Below are positions 1-8,393 of a stretch of DNA of 64,000 bases, piece by piece. Origin of the DNA: Rhodovulum adriaticum (lineage in GTDB: Bacteria; Pseudomonadota; Alphaproteobacteria; Rhodobacterales; Rhodobacteraceae); contig NZ_SLXL01000001.1 in assembly GCF_004345735.1 (NCBI RefSeq), forward strand, positions 124,001-188,000. The letters run 5' to 3'. The notes below the pieces were generated by a model. The model was given only the letters and a program-made list of their open reading frames with translations. It searched no databases and was not told where the DNA came from. Within the stretch, counting starts at the first letter, position 1, and the number at the start of each line of letters is the position of its first letter. The position numbers and the translations under genes were made by a program.

Positions 1-28
1 GACATCCAAGCAAGAGGAAGGCTGAACC

Positions 29-1108
29 ATGCCCGAAATCATCGCAGAGGCCGGCAGCAACCATAACGGCTCGGTCGAGCGGGCCGAGGCGCTGGTCGAC
101 CTGGCCGCCCGCGCCGGGGCAACCTCGGTCAAGTTCCAGTTCATCTTCGCCGACGGCCTGTACCTGCCCGCCTATTACGACGACGGGCGCTACGTCGAAA
201 GCGAGGTCTACCACACTCGCAAGGCCGAGGAGCTGAACCGCGAGGACTGGGAACGCATCTGGCGGCACGCCGCACAGACGGGCATCGACATCTCTGCCTC
301 GGTCTTCGATGCGCAGGGCCTGGCGCTGCTGTCCGACCTGGGCGCCAGCTATGTCAAGATCGCCTCGACCGACGCCACCAACCATGAGCTGATCGGCCAG
401 GCCTGCGACCTGTTCGACAGGGTGATCGTCAGCACCGGGATGGCGTCGCTGGCCGAAATCGACCCGATGGTCGGTTTCGTGCGGCGCAATTTCCCCGGCA
501 CAGAATTGCACCTGATGCACTGCGTATCGGCCTATCCCTGCCCGCTGGAACGCGCAAACGTGCAGCGTGTCCGCCTGCTATGCGACTGCTTCGGGGTGCC
601 GGTGGGCTATTCGGACCATACCGGGGGCACCACGGCGGCGGCCATGTCGCTGACGCAGGGCGCAAGCTTTTTCGAGAAACACATCACGACCGACCGGACG
701 CTGCCGGGGTTCGACCATGCCCACGCGATGGCAGAGACCGAGTTCACCGATTACGTGGCGACGCTGACCGCCTGCGCGGCCAGCCTGAAGGCCCCCGCCA
801 ACCAGTCCGCCCCGGCCGAGGATACGACGCGCGTCCGCGCGCGGCGCGGGGTCTACGCGGCACGCGACCTGTCGGCGGGCCATGTCCTGACACGGGACGA
901 CCTGCTGCATGTCCGGCCCAGTTCGGATTTCCAGGGCTTCGACCTGTCGGCACTGGTCGGGGCCAAGCTGGAAACCGACGTTCAGCGTTACCAGGCCATC
1001 GGCAGATGCCCCGGGGCGCAGGCCACGCACAGCAACTGGCAGGCCGCGCAGGCGTACTGGGCAGGCGAAATGACCGAGAAGGGGATGAAGGCCCGCGATG
1101 ACAACTGA
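29..1108 (+). CDS. NeuB/SpsE-family nonulosonate synthase (first paralogue)
   Basis: Predicted cytosolic synthase that condenses phosphoenolpyruvate with an N-acyl-mannosamine-type sugar to give a nine-carbon acid such as a sialic acid. The 359-residue protein opens with the TIM-barrel start IIAEAGSNHNGS (residues 4-15). It keeps the two metal-binding histidines of the family, SDH (H197) and EKH (H218), and ends in a SAF/antifreeze-like domain (about 272-335). It is clearly different from the Campylobacter-type NeuB encoded at 3551 and is closer in style to SpsE, in keeping with the SpsF-like gene that overlaps its 3' end by 11 nt. A GAGGAAGG ribosome-binding site precedes the ATG. The exact substrate (ManNAc, a diacetamido sugar, or a non-aminated hexose) cannot be read from the sequence. 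Confidence 0.85.
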   Translation: MPEIIAEAGSNHNGSVERAEALVDLAARAGATSVKFQFIFADGLYLPAYYDDGRYVESEVYHTRKAEELNREDWERIWRHAAQTGIDISASVFDAQGLALLSDLGASYVKIASTDATNHELIGQACDLFDRVIVSTGMASLAEIDPMVGFVRRNFPGTELHLMHCVSAYPCPLERANVQRVRLLCDCFGVPVGYSDHTGGTTAAAMSLTQGASFFEKHITTDRTLPGFDHAHAMAETEFTDYVATLTACAASLKAPANQSAPAEDTTRVRARRGVYAARDLSAGHVLTRDDLLHVRPSSDFQGFDLSALVGAKLETDVQRYQAIGRCPGAQATHSNWQAAQAYWAGEMTEKGMKARDDN

Positions 1109-1793
1109 CACCGCTGCCTTCGTGTATGCCCGCTGCGATTCCAGCCGCTTGCCGGGCAAGATCCTGCGCGAGATCGCGGGCCACACGGTCATCGACATCG
1201 TGCACGCCCGCGCCGCGCGCGTGGCGGTCGACCGCGTGGTGGTCCTGACCACCGACCGCGAGGTGGACGACCCGCTGGCCGCCCATTGCGCGCAACGGGG
1301 CTACCTGTGCTTTCGCGGCGACCCCGAGGATCTGGTCCGCCGGACGCTACAGGCGATCGAGGTGTACGCACCCGCCGCCATCCTACGCGTGAACGGTGAC
1401 AGCCCGCTGTTCGACCCTGCGCTGGCGAATGCCGCGCTGGCCCGCCTGGACAACGGAACCGAGATGGTCAGCAATATCGTCGAACGCAGCTTTCCCTACG
1501 GAATCGCGGTCGAATGGATCGCAACCGACGCCTATGTCCGGCTCGCCGATGCAGCGGAACCGCAGGAACGCGAACATGTCACCCAGCACCTTTACCGGCT
1601 GCGCGGGGCACTGTCGCTGTGCAGCATGACCGACACAGGCGGCAACCACGCAGACCTGCGGCTGACGCTGGACACGCAACAGGACTGGGACGCCCTGTCG
1701 CGGCTTTGCTCGGGCCGGGATGTTACCAAAGTGCCCTACTGGAGGCTTTGCGGCATTGCCGAACCCACACCAGCCTTCAGGCCCGCGCCATGA
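1098..1793 (+). CDS. SpsF-like CMP-sugar cytidylyltransferase
   Basis: A 231-residue nucleotidyltransferase of the SpsF/acylneuraminate cytidylyltransferase superfamily. It probably activates the product of the preceding synthase as its CMP derivative in the cytosol. The N-terminal AFVYARCDSSRLPGKIL (residues 7-23) is the CTP-binding loop of the family, and LRVNGDSPLFDP (about 95-106) carries the usual aspartate that binds magnesium. It overlaps the upstream synthase by 11 nt and the downstream gene by an ATGA, so the three genes are translationally coupled. A separate NeuA lies further down the same operon (5720), so two different nonulosonic acids may be activated. A minor alternative is an SpsF protein with a different, still unassigned sugar substrate. 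Confidence 0.75.
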   Translation: MTTDTAAFVYARCDSSRLPGKILREIAGHTVIDIVHARAARVAVDRVVVLTTDREVDDPLAAHCAQRGYLCFRGDPEDLVRRTLQAIEVYAPAAILRVNGDSPLFDPALANAALARLDNGTEMVSNIVERSFPYGIAVEWIATDAYVRLADAAEPQEREHVTQHLYRLRGALSLCSMTDTGGNHADLRLTLDTQQDWDALSRLCSGRDVTKVPYWRLCGIAEPTPAFRPAP

Positions 1794-3538
1794 CGACAGA
1801 CCGCCCCGCCGATACGATCACCTTGCGCCATGGCGTTCCCACACCGGCCGATCTTTACCTTGACGGGCACCCGCTGAGCCACCTGCTGGGCTGGGACGAG
1901 ACGCTGGCCTGCCTGGACCGGGCAATCGCCCGGCTTTTCACCTTTTTCCGCGCCGCTCAGGACCGGCCCGACCGAACCCCGCTGGACATCTTCCTGTTCG
2001 AGGGCGGCTGGGTCTATGCCAAGCGCGACGGGCTGGCCGGCCCGGTTCTGTGGCTGTTCCTGCTGGAACAGCTGCGCGCCGGCATGGCCCGGCGCCCCCT
2101 TGCTCGGCTTGAAATCGAAAACGACCTGCACGTTCCGGCCGAATTCCTGCGCGCAGCGCGGGACGAATTGGGCCTTGTCACGCCCGACCCGGCGGGTTTC
2201 CCGGCGCATGCCAGCGCGGAAATCCGCGATCCGCGCGACAGGATGGGCAAGTGGCGCTGGCTCTGGCGCTCGGTCTTGCGGGTCGCGACCACGCGGCCCG
2301 ATCCCGCAGTGAAAGGGGCCCAGGGGCGTTGCCTGCTGATCTCGACCGCATCGATGCAGAAACACCGTTACGGCACGCTGATCGACGACTTGCACCACCA
2401 GATCGGCGACGGCACGCGCCTTATCGGTGTGCACCCCAAGGAACGCGCCTGGGCCAGCGACGCAGACTATCCGCCGGGTGTAATTTCGGCCCACCGGGGC
2501 GGCGGGCCCGGCGCGGTGCTGCGCGCGGCCTGGATCGGCTGGCGGGTCATGCGGCGGCAGCGCCAGCTGGCCCCCGACATGAGGCGCGTGGACCCGGTGC
2601 TGGCCTCGATGCTGACCTACCGCTATCCGCATGCGTTCCACGCCGCGCTGCATGCATTGTGCATCGAGGCGCTGGTGCGGCGGCTGCGCCCCGCCGCGTT
2701 CATCCGCAACGGCAACTACAACACCCCGGACGAGCGGCGCACTAACTGGGCCTGCCGCCGCGCGGGCGTGCCAACCATCGTCGTCACCCCCCGCAGCCTG
2801 AGCACGCGGATGCCGGCCATGCCGATGGATTACCGCCGCGAACGCGACAGCCTGCCGGTGGGATATGTCGTTTCGGACGAACGCTCGCGCGCGCTGCTGC
2901 ACGACTGGGGCGTTCCGGACCGGGACATCGCCTTGGGCAGCCTGGAAATCCTGGCCGAGGAAACGCCGCAGGCCCCCGCCGAACCCGGGCCGGTCTGTGC
3001 GTTGATCCTGCTGGACAACCGCCGGGTCAGCGGGACCATGATCCGCCAGATCCTGGACGCCCTGCCTGCGACGAATATCCGCCTGCTGGTGCGCGCCCAC
3101 CCGCTGACCCCCTTCTCGGCCCAACCCGACGTGTTGCAGGCGCTGGAGGGCCGCGACTGGGAAGACGTGACCGGCGTGCTGATGCGCAAGGTGGTCCGTC
3201 CCGACCGCACACTGGCCTTTTCGCCCTGCTCGGGGGCCGGGGTGGACGCGGTGCGTTGCGGGGCGGCGCTGGTCTGGATGCCTTACCTGTCGTCCAACGC
3301 GCCGGCGCACATGGACGCCATCGCCTCGACCGGGACGGTGTGCGACGGCGCGTCGGACCTGCCCCGGCATACGGCCGTGCTGGCCGACCCCGCCGCGCTG
3401 GCCCGGCAGGCGCGCACCGACCGTGACACGCTGCGCGCCGCGCTGACCCCCACCCACACGCCATTGGTCGATGCCGTGTGCGCGCTGATTGCAGCACGGC
3501 AGGGCACCCCCTATACCCGTTCCCAGGACAATGACTGA
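1790..3538 (+). CDS. Surface-carbohydrate biosynthesis protein of unknown activity
   Basis: A 582-residue soluble protein starting at the ATG inside the ATGA overlap with the cytidylyltransferase gene; the open frame runs further upstream, but only within that gene. I do not recognise a characterised family. The C-terminal third has features seen in GT-B-like polysaccharide enzymes: a RAHPLTPFS segment near residue 440 and FSPCSGAGVDAVRCGAAL near 480-500, like the acceptor/donor loops of CDP-glycerol- or sialic-linked transferases. The middle has LISTASMQKHRYGTL. No signal peptide or membrane helix is apparent. Its place between two NeuB genes suggests it transfers or further processes a nonulosonic acid. 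It may belong to the surface carbohydrate proteins known from Leptospira-type sialic acid loci, but that is only an impression. Confidence 0.6.
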   Translation: MTTDRPADTITLRHGVPTPADLYLDGHPLSHLLGWDETLACLDRAIARLFTFFRAAQDRPDRTPLDIFLFEGGWVYAKRDGLAGPVLWLFLLEQLRAGMARRPLARLEIENDLHVPAEFLRAARDELGLVTPDPAGFPAHASAEIRDPRDRMGKWRWLWRSVLRVATTRPDPAVKGAQGRCLLISTASMQKHRYGTLIDDLHHQIGDGTRLIGVHPKERAWASDADYPPGVISAHRGGGPGAVLRAAWIGWRVMRRQRQLAPDMRRVDPVLASMLTYRYPHAFHAALHALCIEALVRRLRPAAFIRNGNYNTPDERRTNWACRRAGVPTIVVTPRSLSTRMPAMPMDYRRERDSLPVGYVVSDERSRALLHDWGVPDRDIALGSLEILAEETPQAPAEPGPVCALILLDNRRVSGTMIRQILDALPATNIRLLVRAHPLTPFSAQPDVLQALEGRDWEDVTGVLMRKVVRPDRTLAFSPCSGAGVDAVRCGAALVWMPYLSSNAPAHMDAIASTGTVCDGASDLPRHTAVLADPAALARQARTDRDTLRAALTPTHTPLVDAVCALIAARQGTPYTRSQDND

Positions 3539-3550
3539 CCGGAGGTCACG

Positions 3551-4579
3551 ATGAAGATCGCGCATCGAGAGGTCGGGCCCGGCCACCCCCCGCTGGTAAT
3601 CGCGGAAATCGGCATCAACCACGGCGGCGATCTCGACGTGGCCAAGCGGATGGTCAGCCTGGCCGCCGCGGCAGGCTGCGAATGCGTCAAGCATCAGACC
3701 CATATCGTCGAGGACGAGATGACCGAGGAGGCAAAGGCGATCTTTCCGCCCAATGCCGATGTCTCGATCTGGGAGGTCATGGCCCGCTGCGCACTGTCGC
3801 CCGCGCAAGAGGCCGAGTTGAAGGCCCATGCCGAGGGGCTGGGCCTGATCTATATCTCCACCCCGTTTTCGCGCGCCGCCGCCGACGTTCTGGAAGAGAT
3901 GGACGTACCGGCCTACAAGATCGGCTCGGGCGAGGCGGACAATCTGCCGCTGATCCGCCACGTCGCGGCCAAGGGCCGGCCGGTGATCCTGTCCACGGGC
4001 ATGCAAACCATCGACTCGATCCGCGCCAGCGTAGAGATCCTTGACCGGGCCGGGGTCGATTATGCCCTGCTGGAATGCACCAACCTGTACCCCTCGCCGC
4101 CGGACATCGTCAGCCTGCGCGGCGTGACGGAATTGCGCACGGCCTTTCCGAACGCGGTGGTGGGCTTTTCCGACCACTCCATCGGCCCGGAAATGGCGCT
4201 GGCCAGCGTGGCCCTTGGCGCCTGTATCCTGGAGCGCCATTTCACCGACACGCGCTATCGCAAGGGGCCGGACATTTCCTGTTCCATGGACCCGTCCGAA
4301 TTGCGCCACATGGTGGACCGCGCGCGCGAAATCTGGATCGCCGCGAACAATCCCAAACAGCGCACCGCCCCCGAAGAGGACGTATACCGGTTCGCCCGCG
4401 CCTCGGTCGTGGCCGATGCCGACCTGCCCGAGGGCCACGTGATCGCCGAGGCCGATATCTGGGCCCGCCGTCCCGGCAGCGGCGAAATCCCGGGCTACGC
4501 CTTCGACCAGGTTCTGGGCCGGCGGCTGACCCGCGCCGTGCGCCGCAACCAGCAACTGAAATGGAGCGATCTGGCATGA
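3551..4579 (+). CDS. neuB: N-acetylneuraminate synthase, Campylobacter NeuB1 type
   Basis: Makes N-acetylneuraminic acid from ManNAc and phosphoenolpyruvate. The 342-residue protein follows C. jejuni NeuB1 motif by motif: LVIAEIGINHGG, CVKHQTHIVEDEM, ISTPFSRAAAD, AYKIGSGEADN, GFSDHS (metal ligand H209), LERHFTD (H230), GPDISCSMDP and FARASVV, and then a C-terminal SAF domain. The KHQTHIVEDEM and GPDIxCSMD pair separates this branch from E. coli NeuB and from the paralogue at 29. A GGAGG site sits 6 nt before the ATG. The stop overlaps the neuC start (ATGA), giving the order neuB-neuC-neuA. Confidence in Neu5Ac rather than a related acid is good because the adjacent epimerase supplies ManNAc from UDP-GlcNAc. 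Confidence 0.93.
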   Translation: MKIAHREVGPGHPPLVIAEIGINHGGDLDVAKRMVSLAAAAGCECVKHQTHIVEDEMTEEAKAIFPPNADVSIWEVMARCALSPAQEAELKAHAEGLGLIYISTPFSRAAADVLEEMDVPAYKIGSGEADNLPLIRHVAAKGRPVILSTGMQTIDSIRASVEILDRAGVDYALLECTNLYPSPPDIVSLRGVTELRTAFPNAVVGFSDHSIGPEMALASVALGACILERHFTDTRYRKGPDISCSMDPSELRHMVDRAREIWIAANNPKQRTAPEEDVYRFARASVVADADLPEGHVIAEADIWARRPGSGEIPGYAFDQVLGRRLTRAVRRNQQLKWSDLA

Positions 4580-5727
4580 GCGCGGCGCGCTCGATCCTGT
4601 TCGTCACGGGCACGCGCGCCGATTTCGGCAAGCTGGAGCCCCTGGCCCGCGCCGCACGGGATGCCGGGCACCGGGTCGCCTTTTTCGTGACGGGGATGCA
4701 TATGCTGCCCCTTTACGGGCTGACCAAGGTCGAGGTGCATCGGATGCAGGGCGTCGAGGTGGTGGAATTTCTGAACCACCGCGAGGGCGATCCGCAGGAC
4801 GTGATCTTTGCCAAGACGGTGCTGGGCTTTTCCGACCATTTGCGCATCGCCGAACCCGACCTTGTCGTGGTTCACGGCGACCGGGTCGAGGCGATGGCGA
4901 CCGCGCTGGTCTGCGCGACCAACTACATTCGCTGCGCCCATGTCGAGGGCGGCGAGGTGTCGGGCACGATCGACGAGGTCTTTCGCCACTGCAACACCAA
5001 GCTGGCCACCTGCCACCTTGTCAGTTCCCAAGAGGCCAAGGCCCGCGTCCTGGCCCTGGGCGAAACCGACGACCGGGTCTACGTCATCGGCTCTCCCGAA
5101 TTGGACACGCACCGCACCGGCAGCGGCGTCGCGCTGGACGAGGTCCGCGCGCGCTATGCCATTCCGTTTCAGGATTACGGCATCGTCATCTTCCACCCCG
5201 TCACCTCCGAGGTGGACAGCATCGGGCAGCAGGCCGAGGCGCTGTTTGACGCGCTGGCCGCCTCGGGACGGCACTTCGTGGTCATCCGGCCCAACAACGA
5301 CCCCGGCTCGGACGCGATCCAGGCGGTGATCGCCGCCCAGTCTGCGGACCGCTTCCGCGAATTGCCCTCGATGCGCTTTTCGCATTTCTCGGAACTGTTG
5401 CGAAACGCCAGCGCGATCATCGGCAATTCCAGCACAGGCGTGCGCGAGGCCCCGTTCCTGGGCGTGCCCAGCCTGGATATCGGCACGCGCCAGACCAACC
5501 GCGCGAACGCGGTCTCCGTCCACCATGCCACGGCCTTTGACCGGGTCGGGATCGATGCGTTCCTGTCGGATGTCTGGGGGCGGCGGTTCCCCGCTTCGAA
5601 TGCCTTCGGGGGCGGCACCGCAGCCGAGAACTTCCTTAAAGTGCTGGAGGAACCGACGGTCTGGACCCTGCCGCTGCAAAAGACCTTCAACGATGTCACC
5701 CCACCCGGAGCACGCGCCAATGGCTGA
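4576..5727 (+). CDS. neuC: UDP-N-acetylglucosamine 2-epimerase (hydrolysing), NeuC
   Basis: Hydrolyses and epimerises UDP-GlcNAc to ManNAc and UDP, the first committed step towards Neu5Ac. The 383-residue protein has the GT-B-like epimerase layout: FVTGTRADFGKL at residues 9-20, VVHGDRVEAMATA near 98, HVEGGEVSGTIDE near 123 (the EGG catalytic region), IGSPELD, FHPVTSE near 207 and IIGNSSTGVREAPFLGVP near 290. It ends with QKTFND, matching the QKVFKD end of C. jejuni NeuC1. I chose the ATG in the ATGA overlap with neuB; the frame is open further upstream but only inside neuB. The 3' end overlaps neuA by 8 nt. Confidence 0.93.
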   Translation: MSAARSILFVTGTRADFGKLEPLARAARDAGHRVAFFVTGMHMLPLYGLTKVEVHRMQGVEVVEFLNHREGDPQDVIFAKTVLGFSDHLRIAEPDLVVVHGDRVEAMATALVCATNYIRCAHVEGGEVSGTIDEVFRHCNTKLATCHLVSSQEAKARVLALGETDDRVYVIGSPELDTHRTGSGVALDEVRARYAIPFQDYGIVIFHPVTSEVDSIGQQAEALFDALAASGRHFVVIRPNNDPGSDAIQAVIAAQSADRFRELPSMRFSHFSELLRNASAIIGNSSTGVREAPFLGVPSLDIGTRQTNRANAVSVHHATAFDRVGIDAFLSDVWGRRFPASNAFGGGTAAENFLKVLEEPTVWTLPLQKTFNDVTPPGARANG

Positions 5728-6427
5728 ACCCCGCATAGGGCCGCCGGTGGCGCTGGTTCCGGTGCGGGCCGGGTCCAAGGGCCTGCCGGGCAAGAACATC
5801 CGCCCCCTGGCGGGCAAGCCGCTTTATCGCCACGCGATCGATCAGGCCCACGCAGCGGGCATCGCGCGGGTCGTCGTTTCGACCGATATTCCCCAGATCC
5901 TGCAGGCCCCGGCCAACGCGGGCGTGACGGTCTGCCCCCGCCCGCCTGCGCTGGCGGGCGACACCGTACCGATGGACGCGGTGCTGCGCCATGTGCTGGC
6001 CCATGACATCACCGGCCCGGCGCAGGTGGTGCTGTTGCAGGCGACCTCGCCCCTGCGCCTGCCCGGCGATATCGCCGCGGCGATGGACGTGCACCGCCAA
6101 GGGGAATTCGACCTGGTGCTCAGCGCGACGCAGGCCGATTCGGGCGTGCTGAAATGGGGCCGGGCAGAGGGCGCGGCCTTCCTGCCGCTTTCGGACCCGG
6201 CGCATTGCTTTGCCAACCGGGCAGAGTTGCCCGCGGTCTACCGGCCGAACGGGGCGGTCTACGTCTTCGATGCCGACTGGTTCAGGGCGCATGGAACGCT
6301 GGCCACGGGCCGGATCGGGATGGTCCAGATGCCGGCCAACCGCGCGGCGGACATCGACACCGCCGCCGATTTCGAGGCGGTCGAGGCCCGCCTGTCGGAC
6401 CTGTCGGCCACCGGGGACGCACGATGA
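5720..6427 (+). CDS. neuA: CMP-N-acetylneuraminate cytidylyltransferase, NeuA
   Basis: Activates Neu5Ac as CMP-Neu5Ac, the donor for sialyltransferases. The 235-residue, single-domain protein has the family signature LVPVRAGSKGLPGKNI (residues 12-27), LLQATSPLRLPGDI near 98-111 and a C-terminal NRAADIDTAADFEAVE metal-binding segment. It lacks the extra C-terminal hydrolase domain found in some NeuA proteins. The ATG overlaps neuC by 8 nt and its own stop overlaps the sulfotransferase start by ATGA, so the sialic acid and sulfation genes are translated as one coupled series. Confidence 0.92.
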   Translation: MAEPRIGPPVALVPVRAGSKGLPGKNIRPLAGKPLYRHAIDQAHAAGIARVVVSTDIPQILQAPANAGVTVCPRPPALAGDTVPMDAVLRHVLAHDITGPAQVVLLQATSPLRLPGDIAAAMDVHRQGEFDLVLSATQADSGVLKWGRAEGAAFLPLSDPAHCFANRAELPAVYRPNGAVYVFDADWFRAHGTLATGRIGMVQMPANRAADIDTAADFEAVEARLSDLSATGDAR

Positions 6428-7281
6428 GCGGGGCCCCTCCCAACCTTTTCGTCGTCGGCGCAATGAAGGCCGGGACCACGGCGCTGCACGGCTATCTGGA
6501 CCTGCACCCCGAAATCTTCATGTGCGATCCGAAAGAGCCGGGCTTCTTTGCCCGCGCGGACCGCAGCGAGGCCGAGCTTGCCGCCTATCTGGCGCTGTTC
6601 GCGGCAGGTACCGAGGCGCGTTATCGCGGCGAATCCAGTACGCAATACACCAAGGCCCCCGGCATTGCGGGGGTGCCCGACCGGCTGGTCCGCTTCGCCC
6701 CCGGGGCGCGTATCCTGTATATGGTGCGCGAACCGGTAGCGCGGATCGTCAGTCAGTACCTTTTCAACATGCGCATCCATGGCGAGGACCGGCCGATCTG
6801 CCAGGCGGTGCGCGAGGATCCCCGGTATCGCCAGATCGGGGATTACCACGCCCAGATCGCCCCCTACCTTGCGCGGTTCGGACGCAACAACCTGCGCATC
6901 CTGTCCGCCGAACGGCTGTCGGCCGACAGGCAGGCAACGATGAACGAGGTCTTTGGCTGGCTGGGTCTGGACCCCGTGCCGGTGACGCGGGAATTGCGCA
7001 AGAACACGGCAGCCGACGGGCTGCGCCGCTACGGGCGGTTGACCGCGCTGCTGCTGCGCCCCGAACTGGAACCGGCGCGCCGTGCGATCAAGCGCGTCGG
7101 GGCCGAGGATCTGGCCCGCCGCGCCTGGACCCGCTTCAACCCGCCCCGACCCTCGCCCGTCACCGACACAGAGATCGCAGAGCTGCGCGCCCTGCTGGCC
7201 CAGGACATCGCCACCCAGCAGGCTGCGCTGGCGCCCCTGATGGGCGCGCATCCCCCGGACTGGAGCACGCCGCATGGCTGA
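6424..7281 (+). CDS. PAPS-dependent sulfotransferase
   Basis: A 285-residue cytosolic sulfotransferase of the NodH/heparan N-deacetylase-like Sulfotransfer_1 type, expected to move sulfate from PAPS to a sugar hydroxyl or amine. The 5'-phosphosulfate loop is VVGAMKAGTTALHGYL (residues 10-25), and the 3'-phosphate-binding stretch is YMVREPVARIVSQYLFNMR (about 99-117). It follows neuA with an ATGA overlap and overlaps the next gene by 8 nt. The location predicts that a residue of the sialylated glycan is sulfated. The acceptor cannot be inferred. Confidence 0.88.
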   Translation: MSGAPPNLFVVGAMKAGTTALHGYLDLHPEIFMCDPKEPGFFARADRSEAELAAYLALFAAGTEARYRGESSTQYTKAPGIAGVPDRLVRFAPGARILYMVREPVARIVSQYLFNMRIHGEDRPICQAVREDPRYRQIGDYHAQIAPYLARFGRNNLRILSAERLSADRQATMNEVFGWLGLDPVPVTRELRKNTAADGLRRYGRLTALLLRPELEPARRAIKRVGAEDLARRAWTRFNPPRPSPVTDTEIAELRALLAQDIATQQAALAPLMGAHPPDWSTPHG

Positions 7282-8350
7282 GCTGCCGCGCATCGTGGTC
7301 CACGCGGGAATGCACAAGACAGGCTCGACCGCGATCCAAGAGGTGTTCGGCATCCGCGGGGTGGCAGGCGTGGATCATCCCGGCGGGCCGCGGGCCAACC
7401 TGTCGGATACCGTGCTGCTGCTGTTCGCAGAGGGCGCGTTGCTGGACAAGTTTCACGCCACGCGGATGCCGCACCTTGGCCGGGCCGCCCTGCTGCGGCG
7501 CAGGGACCGGGAACGCGCCCGGATCGAGGCGCGGCTGCGCAGCTGCCGGGCGCCGGTCTTTCTGTTTTCGGCCGAGGATATCGCCGCACCCGATTTCGAC
7601 GCCGGGGCCACCGCCCGCATGGCCGAGTTTCTGTCGCCCCACGGTCACGCGATCGAGGTGATCGCCTATGTCCGTGGGCCGGTGTCCTTTATGCAGAGCG
7701 CCTATCAGCAGCGGGTGAAACAGGACAAGCCCGGCGCGGTGGCACTGGACGCGCATAACCTGTGGCCCGGCTACCGCGCCCGGTTCGAAAAACTGGATCA
7801 GGTCTTCGGCCGCGACAAGGTGCATCTGCGCGCCTTCGATACGGGCGCCTTCCGCGAGGGCGACGTGGTGCTGGATTTCGCCGACGCATTGGGGGTAAAC
7901 CTGGCAGACGCACCGCGGCTGAGGGCCAATGACGGGCTCAGCCGCGAGGCGATGTCGGTCGCCTATTGCCGGCTTGCGGGCCTCTTGCCCGATGACTACC
8001 CCACGGCGAGGCTGGCCGCGCGGTTCCGCGCGACGCCCGCGCGGGCCTGGGCAGGCTTTGGCACGGGCAAGTTCACCTTTTCCGACGCGTTCCTGGCCCC
8101 CGCCCTGGCGGCGCACCGCGCCGACATGGAGTGGATCGAGGACCGGCTGGGCCGCCCCCTGCCCGACCGCGCGCCTGATCCGAATGGCATCGGCACCGCC
8201 GCCGACATGCAGGCCATCGCCCAGGAATGCCGCGCGGCACTGGCCACGGCGCTGGACACCATGCCTGCGCCCCCCACCCGTGCGGGCCGGGCACTTCGCC
8301 GGGTGGGTCATTACCTGCACAGGGGTCTTGGCCCGCGCGGTCAGGCATGA
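7274..8350 (+). CDS. P-loop sulfotransferase-like protein
   Basis: A 358-residue protein with a sulfotransferase-type P-loop at the extreme N-terminus, IVVHAGMHKTGSTAIQ (residues 7-22). A divergent 3'-phosphate region, VIAYVRGPVSFMQSAYQQR, lies near 125-143 (arginine and serine in the order expected for PAPS binding). The rest is not conserved enough for me to place it in a named subfamily, and the C-terminal tail (last 30 residues) is basic. Its position directly after a clear sulfotransferase suggests a second sulfation step on the same glycan. A non-catalytic or nucleotide-binding role is possible. Confidence 0.7.
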   Translation: MAELPRIVVHAGMHKTGSTAIQEVFGIRGVAGVDHPGGPRANLSDTVLLLFAEGALLDKFHATRMPHLGRAALLRRRDRERARIEARLRSCRAPVFLFSAEDIAAPDFDAGATARMAEFLSPHGHAIEVIAYVRGPVSFMQSAYQQRVKQDKPGAVALDAHNLWPGYRARFEKLDQVFGRDKVHLRAFDTGAFREGDVVLDFADALGVNLADAPRLRANDGLSREAMSVAYCRLAGLLPDDYPTARLAARFRATPARAWAGFGTGKFTFSDAFLAPALAAHRADMEWIEDRLGRPLPDRAPDPNGIGTAADMQAIAQECRAALATALDTMPAPPTRAGRALRRVGHYLHRGLGPRGQA

Positions 8351-8393
8351 CAGACAGGCGGGGGTTTTTTCGCCGCGATTCCGGATTGGACAG

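Noticed and set aside
1736-4555. Open frame of 939 codons on the minus strand
   Set aside because: Antisense to the cytidylyltransferase, unknown 582-residue protein and neuB genes, all of which have clear families or coupling; composition is that of a shadow frame.
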